A stretch of DNA of 64,000 nt, from contig CAZITX010000006.1 in the NCBI GenBank assembly GCA_964542305.1, positions 32,720-96,719 on the forward strand. The letters run 5' to 3'. The notes below the pieces were generated by a model. That model made no database searches. It had not been told where the DNA came from and saw only the letters and a program-made list of their open reading frames with translations. The position numbers were made by a program, and so were the translations under genes. This DNA comes from DMER64 sp964542305 (GTDB lineage Bacteria > Bacteroidota > Bacteroidia > Bacteroidales > UBA932). This document shows positions 8,828-18,449 of this stretch, piece after piece (the first letter of the stretch is position 1; every line of letters starts with the position of its first letter).

Positions 8828-10069
8828 CTAGAAATTCAGGATCTTATGAAAATCAAATTCTTCCGGGTTGGGGACGATAGCTTTGGCGGCTTCGTAATCC
8901 GATTCCATAATGTAATCCATGATGTGCTTCATGTAGAACTGGACTTCGTGTGATTTCATATTCACCTGGCGGGCAGGAATCTTCCCGGTTACAGGATCCT
9001 GCAGGTCCTGCAAAAACAACGGGATGATCTTTCCGTTGCCGTCGCGGCAAACCATACAACCGCTTACCCCTTTGATAAAGAGTTCGTAAACGCCCATTCC
9101 CAGCATGGAGCAATACTCCAGGTCAAAGGATTTTGGGGTGATGCAACGTACTTCATAACCAACTTCAACAGGACGGGTTTTTACCTTAATGCCCAGTTCT
9201 GTCATTTTTTTCTCTACCAGGTTGTCTATGATATGTGATTTTGAGATCTTGCCCAGTTCCGGATGTCCGTGTGCATCATAGGAAAAAGCAATACCGGCAT
9301 CCTTGACGTCTTTTTCCGAAAGGGACTGGAAGACGCCTTCAGAGATCATGATGCAGCCGTAAGGTATGTTGCGGATCTGGCGTTTGATCACTGATGATAC
9401 GATCAGGTTCACGATCTTGTCTATGGTCATCTGGGTCTTGTAGAACATTTCCGATATGATGATCATTGGGAAATGGCAGGAAGATCCGATCCCGAAAGCC
9501 AGGTGACCGGCCGAGCGTCCCATTGCCGTTACTATGAACCAGTTTTCGCTGGTACGGGCGTCTTCATAAACGGTACGTCCCAGGTCAGTGCCTTGTGCCT
9601 TAGCACTCTGGTAGCCGAAAGTGGGAATACCTTCAGGCAGGGGCAAATCGTTATCTATGGTTTTGGGTACGTGGATGTTGGCAATGTTGTATTCCTTCTG
9701 TACCAGGAACTTGGATATGCGGTTAGCTGTAGAGGCCGTATCGTCACCGCCCACCGTAACCAGGAGTTTTACGTTGTTTTCCTTGAAAAAATCCAGGTTG
9801 AAACGTTCTTCAAAATCTTTGTCTGTAGGTTTAAAACGGCTCATACGCAGGTACGATCCGCCCCGGTTGAAGAGCATATCGGCTTTGTCAAAATCCATAT
9901 CCTCCTGACGGCATTTCTCTTTACAGAACAATCCGGTATATCCGCCATGCAGTCCAATTACGCGGTATCCCTTGGTAATGAAAGTTTTTGTGATTGTGCA
10001 TACTACCGTGTTGATCCCGGGAGCCGGGCCGCCACCGCATAGTATGGCTATTGAAGGTTGTTTTTCCAT
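8828..10069 (-). CDS. pfp: Pyrophosphate-dependent 6-phosphofructokinase
   Basis: Phosphorylates fructose 6-phosphate to the 1,6-bisphosphate in glycolysis. 413 residues of the phosphofructokinase fold: GGGPAPGINTVV at the N-terminus, TVGGDDTAST near residue 107, and the catalytic PKTIDNDLPLPEG. The second Asp of GGDD and the Lys of PKTIDND (Gly in ATP enzymes) are the two residues known to select pyrophosphate over ATP, so the phosphoryl donor is very probably PPi and the reaction reversible. It lies 45 nt downstream of maf and has its own -7 box in the gap, so it may be expressed apart from kdsC-maf. Confidence 0.9.
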   Translation of the reverse strand: MEKQPSIAILCGGGPAPGINTVVCTITKTFITKGYRVIGLHGGYTGLFCKEKCRQEDMDFDKADMLFNRGGSYLRMSRFKPTDKDFEERFNLDFFKENNVKLLVTVGGDDTASTANRISKFLVQKEYNIANIHVPKTIDNDLPLPEGIPTFGYQSAKAQGTDLGRTVYEDARTSENWFIVTAMGRSAGHLAFGIGSSCHFPMIIISEMFYKTQMTIDKIVNLIVSSVIKRQIRNIPYGCIMISEGVFQSLSEKDVKDAGIAFSYDAHGHPELGKISKSHIIDNLVEKKMTELGIKVKTRPVEVGYEVRCITPKSFDLEYCSMLGMGVYELFIKGVSGCMVCRDGNGKIIPLFLQDLQDPVTGKIPARQVNMKSHEVQFYMKHIMDYIMESDYEAAKAIVPNPEEFDFHKILNF

Positions 10070-10091
10070 ATCTGATGTTTTTAAGAAGCGA

Positions 10092-10099
10092 CAAATTTA
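10092..10099 (-). promoter_or_regulatory. -7 box upstream of pfp
   Basis: TAAATTTG on the minus strand, an exact match to TAnnTTTG, 22 nt before the pfp start in the short maf-pfp gap. No clear -33 element at the usual spacing. Confidence 0.45.
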
Positions 10100-10114
10100 G
10101 GGAAAAAGCTTTGT

Positions 10115-10759
10115 TTACGGAAATGATACGGCATTAAGTTGCTTCAACCGGCTCCAGATTTTTTGCACGGGGAATCCCATCACGTTGAAATAACTGCCCT
10201 CAATACGGTCAATACCTATGTATCCAATCCATTCCTGCACCCCGTAGGATCCGGCTTTGTCGTATGGTTTATACCTTTTTATATAATAGTCTGTCTCCCG
10301 TTCATCCAATTGAGAAAACCAAACGAGTGTCTGATCCTCAAAACCCCCGGAGATTGCAGTATCTTCTCCTGAACGCAGGTAAACGCCGGTAATAACCTTG
10401 TGGCAACGTCCGGAAAGATGTTGCAACATACGGCGTGCGTCTTTTGCCGAGTTGGGTTTTCCCAGCACCGACCAGGTTCCGTGCTCCTTATCACTTGCAG
10501 GGGTGGCAGACTGTATGCCTGTAAAGACAAGCGTATCTGCTGTAATCAGCAATTCATCCCTTTTGAGAATTCGCGGAAAAGCCAGGGATTTGGACCGGGC
10601 CAGCCATAAAGGAATATCGCAGGGTTCCAGGTCTGCGGGGAAATGATCTTCATCCACTCCGTGAACCGGCTGAACGGTGAAAGGCAAATCCAAGCCCTCC
10701 AGAAGGTGTTTTCTGCGGGGAGAAGCCGACCCCAATATTATCTTGTAGTTTGAGTGCAT
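10115..10759 (-). CDS. maf: Maf-family nucleotide pyrophosphatase
   Basis: Hydrolyses non-canonical or regulatory nucleoside triphosphates (dTTP/UTP or modified pyrimidines, depending on subfamily) to the monophosphate. 214 residues with the signature N-terminus ILGSASPRRKHLLEG, the LITADTLV strand holding the catalytic Asp, and the C-terminal YKPYDKAGSYGVQEWIG block; the last segment has the YhdE-like spacing (dTTP/UTP type). Follows kdsC by only 3 nt, an order common in Bacteroidota, so the two are surely co-transcribed. A short insert (residues about 80-95, SATPASDKEHGTWSV) is longer than in most relatives. Confidence 0.92.
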   Translation of the reverse strand: MHSNYKIILGSASPRRKHLLEGLDLPFTVQPVHGVDEDHFPADLEPCDIPLWLARSKSLAFPRILKRDELLITADTLVFTGIQSATPASDKEHGTWSVLGKPNSAKDARRMLQHLSGRCHKVITGVYLRSGEDTAISGGFEDQTLVWFSQLDERETDYYIKRYKPYDKAGSYGVQEWIGYIGIDRIEGSYFNVMGFPVQKIWSRLKQLNAVSFP

Positions 10760-10762
10760 AGG

Positions 10763-11311
10763 TTATTCCGAAGGAGCTTCCAGCATATCTTCCGGGACTT
10801 CTTCCTTTTCCTTGTACCATTTGCTGTGAAGCCTGAGCGTCTGTTCCACCAGGTCCCTTACACAACCCCTTCCTCCCGGGAAAGGAGATATATAGCGGGA
10901 TATGTGACGTACCTCAGGGGCGGCGTCGGCAGGGCAGAAAGGAAGTCCGCATGCTTTCATGGGAGGAATATCGGGGATGTCATCCCCGGCATACGCCACC
11001 TCGGAAGGATCCAGATCGTATTTTTTGCAAAAATCCAGAAACGGGGGGATCTTGTCACGGGCTCCGGAATAAATGTCTTTGACTCCAATGTTCCGGTAAC
11101 GTTTTTCTACCGAAGGAGAGACTCCTCCGGTGATTATGGCCACGGGATACCCGTGTTCCACGGCAATCCTGATGGCATAGGCATCACGTGCATAATGGGT
11201 TCTGAAAAGATCACCGTCCGGCATAGACATTACACCTCCGTCTGTAAGTACTCCGTCAACGTCAAAAGCAAATGCTTTGATCTTATGGAGCTGGCTTTTG
11301 TAATTACTCAT
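10763..11311 (-). CDS. kdsC: KdsC-type HAD phosphatase (KDO 8-phosphate phosphatase)
   Basis: Removes phosphate from 3-deoxy-D-manno-octulosonate 8-phosphate to release KDO for lipid A inner core synthesis. 182 residues, cap-less HAD fold: motif I FAFDVDGVLTDGG, motif II in VAIITGG, and motif IV YAGDDIPDIPPMKACG. The tetramer-type short form fits KdsC better than CMP-sialate or other HAD phosphatases. KdsA, the enzyme one step earlier, is also in this window at 35071-35886 but in a separate unit. Divergent from the lipoprotein gene at 11356, with overlapping promoter boxes in a 44-nt gap. Confidence 0.9.
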   Translation of the reverse strand: MSNYKSQLHKIKAFAFDVDGVLTDGGVMSMPDGDLFRTHYARDAYAIRIAVEHGYPVAIITGGVSPSVEKRYRNIGVKDIYSGARDKIPPFLDFCKKYDLDPSEVAYAGDDIPDIPPMKACGLPFCPADAAPEVRHISRYISPFPGGRGCVRDLVEQTLRLHSKWYKEKEEVPEDMLEAPSE

Positions 11312-11318
11312 AATGTTG

Positions 11319-11335
11319 CAAAGTTATTATATTTG
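11319..11335. promoter_or_regulatory. Back-to-back -7 boxes for kdsC and the 11356 lipoprotein
   Basis: Minus strand TAACTTTG (11326-11319) for kdsC and plus strand TATATTTG (11328-11335) for the lipoprotein gene; both match TAnnTTTG exactly and are separated by one base. Convincing -33 elements were not found. Confidence 0.5.
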
Positions 11336-11355
11336 CATCACAAACATACTGGTAT

Positions 11356-14172
11356 ATGCGTAATTTTCGTTTCCCGGGTTTTGCCTTGTTGTTATTGGCT
11401 GCTTCTTTTTTTATTTCCTGCGATAATACAGGAACCACAACCACGTTTGCCGGAAGGGTAACTGATGCAAAGACGGGAAATCCCATCAAAGGTGTGTCGG
11501 TAACCGTTATGCCATTCAGCCTGGGAGAAGAAACGGATGATGATGGTACGTATACCATAGAATTGCCCCGGACCACTGAAAACGTATACCTGGTATTCAG
11601 TATCCCCGGGTATGACAGCTGGCAAACGGAATCCATGCCACTTTCTCCCAAAAGAAAAAACCTCTATACCATAGATGTATCCTTGGAACCCCGCATAGCA
11701 ATAGCCGTACTTTCTTCAAATACAGTTGATTTTGAGGCCGGTGCCGTATCTGTGGAACGTATCCTTACCAATTCGGGCAGTGACACGCTGCGCTGGAATT
11801 TTTTGGACCTTTATTTTCCGGAATGGCTGACTGTGGATCCGCTTGACGGGGTTTTGCTAATGGATGGATCCCAAACGATAACTTTTCATTGTGATAGGAC
11901 CGGTTTGCCGATTGGGGACCAAAGTGCTGAAATTCAATTGGTAGGGGGGCAAACTCCACTGACCGTGGAAGTGCTGCTGCTGGTAGAAGGAGCCGTCTTG
12001 TCCGTCAAGGACACGGAATTTGATTTTGGGGAAGAAGAAACACAGATGCAGACAACCCTTTCAAACCCGGGTAACATTCCCCTGGAATGGCATTTGGAAG
12101 AATCATTGCCTGCCTGGCTCTCCTGGGATCCGGGTGTGAGCGGGAGCGTTCCGGCAGGGGAAGACAGACTGATAACCGTAATTGCTGACCGTTCCGCAAT
12201 GGATTACGGGAACTATAGTTTCAGCACCAGACTCTTATCAAACGGTGGGGATACTTCATATGTCTTTTCCATAGCAAAAACACAGGACCTGATACAGGTT
12301 GCACCTCAATCAATCGATTTCGGGACACAGGACACGGAACGGTCTTTTACCGTTTCCAGGCTTTCGGGAATTTACGACGTTCCATTTACCGTTACTTGCG
12401 AAGATCCGCTTTTAGGTTTGTCTGCGGCAGAAGGAAGCATAACGCGAGAGGTCAATGAGGCAGAAATTCTTATTACTCTGGACCGGGAAAACATCCCGGC
12501 AGGGAAATCCGAAAGCGTAATTTTGGTCAATGCTCCGGACCAACAATTTACCGTACTGGTCACGTATTCAACGGCGGCCGTACAGCCCCAGGTAAGCACA
12601 GACGGATTTGGACTGGATAAGGAATACCGGGTGCATTTCAAAGGGACACTGGTAAGCAACGGGGGAGGATCCGTCCTTCAGCACGGACATTGCTGGGGAA
12701 CGAATCCCAATCCGGACACTGACAACGGATACTACTCACAACTTGGATCTGCCGGGGAAGGGCAAACGTTTGTTTCTTACCCGGAAACGATGCCTCAGGC
12801 AGGAACTACCTGGTATTACAGGGCTTATGCCACAAATGAGATGGGAACTTCTTACGGGGAAACGCAAACGTTGCAATACAATCCTCCTGTATTAACAAAT
12901 CCTGTAATTGTTTACAATGCATTCTCCAATTCACTTGTTTATAGGGTAACGGCAACTTCACAAACACCGCTTAACGAGCGTGGATTTGTGTGGAATACTA
13001 CCGGTCAGGTTCCCGTTTTGGGTCAGGACAGTGAGACACGGCTTAGTCCGGAGGCTCCTGCATTTTTTTATACATTGAATGCACCGCAAAAAGGTACCCG
13101 GTATACCATGCGTGCTTTTGCCGTAAATGAATCCGGTTTAACTTATTCAGATACCACTTCCTATTATCTGGATATTGAATTGCCACAAATAGTGACATTA
13201 AAAGCGGGCGAAACCGTAAATGCAGATTTATATAGTGCTTCAATAATAGGAAGTATAGCGAAATTGGGATCGGAACCGGTGCTTGCATACGGACATTGTT
13301 GGAGTACAGCGGAGAATCCGACTGTGGAAGACGATAACACCCAATTTACGCAAACGGAAAATCCGGGTGATTTTGTTTCAAATATCACCGGATTAATGCT
13401 TAATACAACGTATTACGTGCGAGCCTATATACAAACAAGCCGCGATATATATTACGGGGAACAGGTAGACTTCAGTACATTAAATGATGAGGGAATTGTA
13501 GTGTCAGAGGGTATGAAAATGTACATTACCACCAATGCCGTCCCAAAAGCCTACGAATGGACGGGACGTGTTCCAGGTCTTACTGTATCCAACGGAATTA
13601 CCTACAATACCGGTAATAAACCCAAAGGTACTATTGCCGCCATATCTTTCAACGGCAGCAGCGGCTATTTGCTGAGCCGTTATTACAACCCGTTATCAGG
13701 AGCCGACCGTGGCACGTTTAATTTTTGGATGCGTTTCCGCAACAAAATGAACAAGTCCCTGGTATATCCCTTCTTCGGTTCCGTTTCCGAAGGCGGATTT
13801 TACGTAGAAATCCGTCACAATGGCACAGACTGGGTACTGACCTTATGCCTGGGTCCGGACAAAGAGACGTATGTCATTCCCTTGCCTTCCTATGCGGGAA
13901 TGGATATTACTGATTTTTTGGGAGTAAGCTGGCATATGATGTCTATAGTTTCAAACGGTACTTCCATGACCGTATACCTGGACGGTATGAACCTCTATAC
14001 GGAACCTATGGAAATGTCTTTTGGTGTACAGGATGATTTTGTGATAGGGGCCAATGCCCTGAACGGAACAACACTGAATACGTTCCTGCCGGCCGATATG
14101 GCCTGTCTGCGTTTTTACGATCGTGTGCTTACCGATTCGGAGATAGCACAGATCTTCAATGCCGGTCAATGA
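11356..14172 (+). CDS. Multidomain surface lipoprotein (carboxypeptidase-like, BACON-like, Fn3-like, LamG-like)
   Basis: 938-residue predicted lipoprotein: signal sequence with lipobox FISC (Cys about residue 22) followed by DNTG. Domains in order: a carboxypeptidase-D regulatory-like beta sandwich (about 30-105, FAGRVTDAKTGNPIKGVSV); two or three BACON-like repeats (about 115-405, each with a WLT/WLS pattern and GDQ/GNYS ending); Fn3-like repeats with a HCWGTNPNP / YYRAYATNEMG pattern (about 410-710); and a C-terminal concanavalin/LamG-like domain (about 750-938, TFNFWMRF, ACLRFYDRVLTDSEIAQIFN). This layout is typical of Bacteroidota glycan-binding or adhesin proteins; the ligand is unknown. 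It ends 1 nt before the convergent neighbour. Confidence 0.8.
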   Translation: MRNFRFPGFALLLLAASFFISCDNTGTTTTFAGRVTDAKTGNPIKGVSVTVMPFSLGEETDDDGTYTIELPRTTENVYLVFSIPGYDSWQTESMPLSPKRKNLYTIDVSLEPRIAIAVLSSNTVDFEAGAVSVERILTNSGSDTLRWNFLDLYFPEWLTVDPLDGVLLMDGSQTITFHCDRTGLPIGDQSAEIQLVGGQTPLTVEVLLLVEGAVLSVKDTEFDFGEEETQMQTTLSNPGNIPLEWHLEESLPAWLSWDPGVSGSVPAGEDRLITVIADRSAMDYGNYSFSTRLLSNGGDTSYVFSIAKTQDLIQVAPQSIDFGTQDTERSFTVSRLSGIYDVPFTVTCEDPLLGLSAAEGSITREVNEAEILITLDRENIPAGKSESVILVNAPDQQFTVLVTYSTAAVQPQVSTDGFGLDKEYRVHFKGTLVSNGGGSVLQHGHCWGTNPNPDTDNGYYSQLGSAGEGQTFVSYPETMPQAGTTWYYRAYATNEMGTSYGETQTLQYNPPVLTNPVIVYNAFSNSLVYRVTATSQTPLNERGFVWNTTGQVPVLGQDSETRLSPEAPAFFYTLNAPQKGTRYTMRAFAVNESGLTYSDTTSYYLDIELPQIVTLKAGETVNADLYSASIIGSIAKLGSEPVLAYGHCWSTAENPTVEDDNTQFTQTENPGDFVSNITGLMLNTTYYVRAYIQTSRDIYYGEQVDFSTLNDEGIVVSEGMKMYITTNAVPKAYEWTGRVPGLTVSNGITYNTGNKPKGTIAAISFNGSSGYLLSRYYNPLSGADRGTFNFWMRFRNKMNKSLVYPFFGSVSEGGFYVEIRHNGTDWVLTLCLGPDKETYVIPLPSYAGMDITDFLGVSWHMMSIVSNGTSMTVYLDGMNLYTEPMEMSFGVQDDFVIGANALNGTTLNTFLPADMACLRFYDRVLTDSEIAQIFNAGQ

Positions 14173-14173
14173 C

Positions 14174-15436
14174 CTAACGCCTGTAGATCATGTATTGATT
14201 CCAGTCACTGAATACCTTTAGGTGTTTTCCCTTAACCAGCAATACATGATTTCCCATACCGTTTAAATGAAAATCAGCCAATGGTTGCTCCAATTGGAGT
14301 TTCATCTGTGTACGGCATTTGTAATCTGTGTGTTCCGATTCAACGGTAACTCCTTGCGAAACAAAAAAACGTTCCAGCCTTTTCCCGATCCATTTAACGA
14401 TGGTATAGGGTTCCCCCGGAGTGAAATATCCTTCAACACCCACACTCACACCGGACTCAAAATGGGAATTGAAAGCATAGTCTTGTGGCATGGAAAACGG
14501 GACACTGCAATGGGCAATATCTATGGTGTTTTGTTCCCGGTCAAAATCTATGGGATTGGCCATAAAAACGGGTTCTCCTGTCAATTCTCCGGCAAAGATC
14601 ATGGACAACAGGGAAGGTAAGTCTCCCTCACAGGCCGCCGGAATACCCTCCTGGTTGAATAGTGCAAGTGCAGTACAAGCCGTTACATTACATTCATTTA
14701 GAAGATTAAAACACTTGATTGTTAATGCGTTGCATGAATGATACACCAGAAGATCATCCAATGATTGGTACATTCTTACTGAATCGTATACGTCCTCCTT
14801 GGTGCAATGGGTCATACCGGAAGCGTTTTTCAGGATTTTCTGGTAAATGGTAACGTTGTCCCGGCTGAGTTTGGTGTGCTGTTTGTAACTATCCACAAGA
14901 GATGCAATATCAATACTTTGAAAATGCATACCGAACATACGGGTCAGGGCTTCTGAATCCACATGGTTTGATAAGAGCCACGGAGATGGACCCCCAATAA
15001 GTGCTATGTGTATTTTCTTTAGCTTACGCACCGTATGTTGCATGCGGTAAAACACCTCCATCATTTCCGGTTGAATCTCATTTTCGGAAAAGATCATAGG
15101 CACATTCAACTTACCCTCTGAAAAGTAAGTAGCCAACTCCAGGGCGGCAGGCAGTGAATTGTGCATATGGTCGTACAGGAAAATCAGTGGCAGTGGCAGG
15201 GAATAGGAATAACTCTGAAATATTTCCTCGCATCCGCCGGACGCAATAAAAGGGAGGTAAATTTTATCGGGATCGGCAAAGTGATCCGCAGAAATTTTAT
15301 TGTAAGGAATTACCGATAGCTTGAAACGTTCCTCGAGCGATTCAAGCAAAGACCTTCTTGATTCAGCCAAAACACGGAATTCCTGTAATGGAGAATAGAA
15401 GAAAATCAGTTCCAGTTTAAGCTTCCGGGGTTCCAT
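14174..15436 (-). CDS. Fucose/arabinose-isomerase-like protein
   Basis: About 420 residues resembling the L-fucose/L-arabinose isomerase superfamily rather than a known enzyme. The clearest signal is the C-terminal half: NQEGIPAACEGDLPSLLSM (metal-site-like Glu and Asp), then GEPVFMANPIDFD and IAHCSVP, where true FucI proteins have a similar CEGD...HC arrangement. The N-terminal half (IYLPFIASGGCEEIF, IALIGGPSPWLL) fits the family's Rossmann-like domains. The substrate is not evident. Start chosen at ATG 15436; a GTG one codon upstream is also possible. It overlaps the DUF3467 gene by 20 bp in the same direction, so the two form an operon. Confidence 0.6.
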   Translation of the reverse strand: MEPRKLKLELIFFYSPLQEFRVLAESRRSLLESLEERFKLSVIPYNKISADHFADPDKIYLPFIASGGCEEIFQSYSYSLPLPLIFLYDHMHNSLPAALELATYFSEGKLNVPMIFSENEIQPEMMEVFYRMQHTVRKLKKIHIALIGGPSPWLLSNHVDSEALTRMFGMHFQSIDIASLVDSYKQHTKLSRDNVTIYQKILKNASGMTHCTKEDVYDSVRMYQSLDDLLVYHSCNALTIKCFNLLNECNVTACTALALFNQEGIPAACEGDLPSLLSMIFAGELTGEPVFMANPIDFDREQNTIDIAHCSVPFSMPQDYAFNSHFESGVSVGVEGYFTPGEPYTIVKWIGKRLERFFVSQGVTVESEHTDYKCRTQMKLQLEQPLADFHLNGMGNHVLLVKGKHLKVFSDWNQYMIYRR

Positions 15437-15731
15437 CACCGAAATGTAAAGGAATGTTGGGCATTCCCGATCCGGAAAGATTGATTTTACCGAAATGCTC
15501 TTCGTATTTTCTGAGGTTATCCTGTAGTGCGTTGAAGAATCTTTTGGCGTGTTCAGGAGTCATAACAATCCTGTTCTGGACCTTTGCCTTGGCAATGCCG
15601 GGCATCATTCGAATGAAATCGAATACGAATTCACTGCTGGAATGCGTGATGATTGCCAGGTTTGAATAGCATCCCTGGGCAACGTCTTCAGGCAATTCAA
15701 TATTGATTTCTTTCTTTGGTTTTTGTTCCAT
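15417..15731 (-). CDS. DUF3467 family protein
   Basis: Small cytoplasmic protein of about 104 residues, family DUF3467, function unknown. Characteristic segment: EDVAQGCYSNLAIITHSSSE followed by VFDFIRMMPG and NRIVMTPEHAKRF. The open frame extends 20 codons further upstream, but the ATG at 15731 (MEQKPKKEIN) is preferred because a -7 box TACTTTTG lies at 15758-15751, inside the longer version. Translationally coupled by overlap to the sugar-isomerase-like gene. Confidence 0.75.
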   Translation of the reverse strand: MEQKPKKEINIELPEDVAQGCYSNLAIITHSSSEFVFDFIRMMPGIAKAKVQNRIVMTPEHAKRFFNALQDNLRKYEEHFGKINLSGSGMPNIPLHFGDGTPEA

Positions 15732-15750
15732 AGCCTTATCTTTTATAATG

Positions 15751-15776
15751 CAAAAGTAGTATTTTTTATATATTTG
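15751..15776. promoter_or_regulatory. Divergent -7 boxes for DUF3467 gene and valS
   Basis: Minus strand TACTTTTG (15758-15751) and plus strand TATATTTG (15769-15776), both exact TAnnTTTG. They lie 20 and 22 nt before the chosen starts (15731 and 15798) and decide against the longer N-termini of both genes. Confidence 0.55.
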
Positions 15777-15797
15777 CGTCTTATTCCCCAAAAGTAT

Positions 15798-18449
15798 ATG
15801 GAACTACCTGCAATATACGATCCCTCAGCTACAGAAGATAAGTGGTACAGTTACTGGTTAAAGCACCGTTATTTCCATTCTAAGCCCGATGAGCGGCCCA
15901 AATACAGTGTGGTGATCCCGCCCCCTAATGTAACCGGAGTGCTCCACATGGGGCACATGCTCAACAATACCATCCAGGACGTACTTGTAAGACGGGCCCG
16001 CATGCAAGGTAAAAACACCTGTTGGGTACCGGGAACCGACCATGCTTCCATAGCTACTGAAGCCAAAGTAGTTGCCCTTTTAAAAGAAAAAGGAATAAAA
16101 AAGACCGACATATCAAGGGAGGAATTCCTGGAATATGCCTGGGCCTGGAAAGAAAAACACGGCAACATCATTTTGGAACAGTTGAAAAAGCTGGGCGCTT
16201 CCTGTGACTGGGACCGTACCAATTTTACGATGAACCCGGATATGAGCCGTGCCGTTACGGATACCTTTGTACATCTTTATAACGAAGGGTTGATCTACCG
16301 CGGAGTACGTATGGTGAACTGGGATCCCCAGGGGAAAACGGCCGTTAGTGATGAAGAAGTCATTCACAGGGAAGTCAACGAAAAATTGTATTACCTGCGG
16401 TATTTTTTTAGCGACAACGGAAAACGCAGCGACAACTATTTGTCTGTGGCCACCACAAGGCCCGAAACCATTATGGCCGATGTGGCCGTATGCGTGAATC
16501 CCGGGGACGAAAGGTATTCCGGACTGATTGGGAAAAAAGTCCTGATCCCATTAATTGACAAAGAGATCCCTGTAATTGCGGATGATTACGTGACTATGGA
16601 TTTCGGGACGGGCTGTTTGAAGATTACACCCGCTCATGATCCCAACGACTATGAAATAGGATTGCGTCACAAATTACCCGTAATAGACATCATTGATCCG
16701 GACGGCACCCTGAACCATCAGGCACAGATCCTGGTAGGGGAGGACCGTTTTGCCGCACGCAAAAAAATCCGTACCATGCTACAGGAATCCGGCTGCCTGG
16801 AGAAAGAAGAACCGTATGTCACACAGGTGGGCTTTTCCGAACGGACCAACGCAGTTATTGAGCCGAGGCTTTCGCTGCAGTGGTTCTTAAAACTGGAAGT
16901 GCCTGCAAAAAAAGCATTAGCGTATGTGGAAGACGGGCGGGTAAAACTGATCCCCGATAAATACCGCAACACCTACCGCCATTGGATGGAAACAGCACGG
17001 GACTGGTGCATATCCCGCCAATTGTGGTGGGGACAGCAGATCCCTGCCTGGTACCTGCCAAGCGGTGAAATCATCGTGGCCGCCACGGCGGAAGAGGCCC
17101 TGAAACTGGCCCGGAAAAAAGATCCCTCTCTTACTGAAGAGGACCTGAAACAGGATCCCGATGTGGTAGATACCTGGTTCTCTTCCTGGCTATGGCCCAT
17201 TTCTGTGTTTGATCCCGGGAAGCCCGGTCATCCCAAAAAAACACCCAATGAAGAACTGGCCTATTATTACCCTACTGACGATTTGGTAACAGCTCCAGAC
17301 ATCCTATTCTTCTGGGTTGCCCGCATGATCATGGCCGGAGATATGTATTGCCAGGAGAAACCGTTTTCCAACGTATACCTTACCGGAATGGTACGGGACA
17401 AAATGGGACGGAAAATGTCCAAATCACTGGGCAATTCCCCGGACCCCATAGAACTGATGAACAAATACGGAGCCGATGGGGTTCGTATGGGTTTGATGTT
17501 GTGCACTTCTGCCGGGAACGACATTTTATTTGACGAAAGCCAGGTGGAACAAGGACGGAATTTTTGCAACAAAATCTGGAATGCTTACAGGCTGGTTCGT
17601 TCCTGGAAACGGGACACCACCTTACCATTGGAAGAGACTTCCGGACAGGCCATTAAATGGTTCCGCCAATTATTGGCGTCCACAAGGGTCGAAGCCGATG
17701 ATCTCTTTTCCAAGTTCCGTCTGTCGGAAACCCTGATGCTGCTTTACAAACGCTTCTGGGATGACTTTTGTTCCTGGTACCTGGAGATCATAAAGCCTGC
17801 AGGTAATGGAAAGAAAAAAATTGATGCGGCTACTTACGATACGACCCTGGAATTTTTCGATATTCTTCTGCATATGCTGCATCCCTTTATGCCCTTTATT
17901 ACTGAAGAATTGTGGCAGAACCTTTATGAACGCCGGGACGGAGAAAGTATCATGGTTTCTACGGTTCCCGGTACCGGTTCATTCAAGCAGGAAGAGCTGG
18001 AAGATTTTGCCCGTTTACAGGAATTGATCGTTTCAATCAGGGGTTTGCGGCAAAAAAAGCAAATACCCGGAAAAACAGAATTGAAACTCTATGTTAAAGG
18101 TAAATTTGCCGGTAACCTTTACGGTATTGCCAAACGTATGGGAGGACTGCAAGAAGTTGTACCTGTAACAGAAACTCCCGGCGATGGCAATGTGTATTCG
18201 TTCCTGATAGGGACGACTGAATTTTTCATTCCCCTGGGAGAACTTCTGGATACAAAAGAAGAACGTTCCAAGATCAACGGGGAACTGGAGTACTACCATA
18301 ATTTCCTGGCCGGTGTTGAAAAGAAACTCAACAACCCCAATTTTGTTCAACGGGCCCCGGAGCAGGTAGTAGCTACCGAACAGAAAAAACGTTCGGACGC
18401 TTTGGCAAAAATTGCCGCACTTGAGCAGCAATTATCATCATTACAATGA
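15798..18449 (+). CDS. valS: Valine-tRNA ligase
   Basis: Charges tRNA-Val and edits mischarged threonine. 883 residues, the usual ValS size. Class I signatures: PPPNVTGVLHMGHMLNN (HIGH motif, as HMGH) and GRKMSKSLGNSPDP (KMSKS). The inserted CP1 editing domain includes ATTRPETIMADVAVCV and the DFGTGCLKITPAHDPNDYEIG block; the C-terminal coiled-coil arm (residues about 815-883, KEERSKINGELEYY) is present. Start at ATG 15798, matched to its -7 box. First gene of the long plus-strand run; its last 4 bp overlap the next gene (ATGA). Confidence 0.96.
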   Translation: MELPAIYDPSATEDKWYSYWLKHRYFHSKPDERPKYSVVIPPPNVTGVLHMGHMLNNTIQDVLVRRARMQGKNTCWVPGTDHASIATEAKVVALLKEKGIKKTDISREEFLEYAWAWKEKHGNIILEQLKKLGASCDWDRTNFTMNPDMSRAVTDTFVHLYNEGLIYRGVRMVNWDPQGKTAVSDEEVIHREVNEKLYYLRYFFSDNGKRSDNYLSVATTRPETIMADVAVCVNPGDERYSGLIGKKVLIPLIDKEIPVIADDYVTMDFGTGCLKITPAHDPNDYEIGLRHKLPVIDIIDPDGTLNHQAQILVGEDRFAARKKIRTMLQESGCLEKEEPYVTQVGFSERTNAVIEPRLSLQWFLKLEVPAKKALAYVEDGRVKLIPDKYRNTYRHWMETARDWCISRQLWWGQQIPAWYLPSGEIIVAATAEEALKLARKKDPSLTEEDLKQDPDVVDTWFSSWLWPISVFDPGKPGHPKKTPNEELAYYYPTDDLVTAPDILFFWVARMIMAGDMYCQEKPFSNVYLTGMVRDKMGRKMSKSLGNSPDPIELMNKYGADGVRMGLMLCTSAGNDILFDESQVEQGRNFCNKIWNAYRLVRSWKRDTTLPLEETSGQAIKWFRQLLASTRVEADDLFSKFRLSETLMLLYKRFWDDFCSWYLEIIKPAGNGKKKIDAATYDTTLEFFDILLHMLHPFMPFITEELWQNLYERRDGESIMVSTVPGTGSFKQEELEDFARLQELIVSIRGLRQKKQIPGKTELKLYVKGKFAGNLYGIAKRMGGLQEVVPVTETPGDGNVYSFLIGTTEFFIPLGELLDTKEERSKINGELEYYHNFLAGVEKKLNNPNFVQRAPEQVVATEQKKRSDALAKIAALEQQLSSLQ

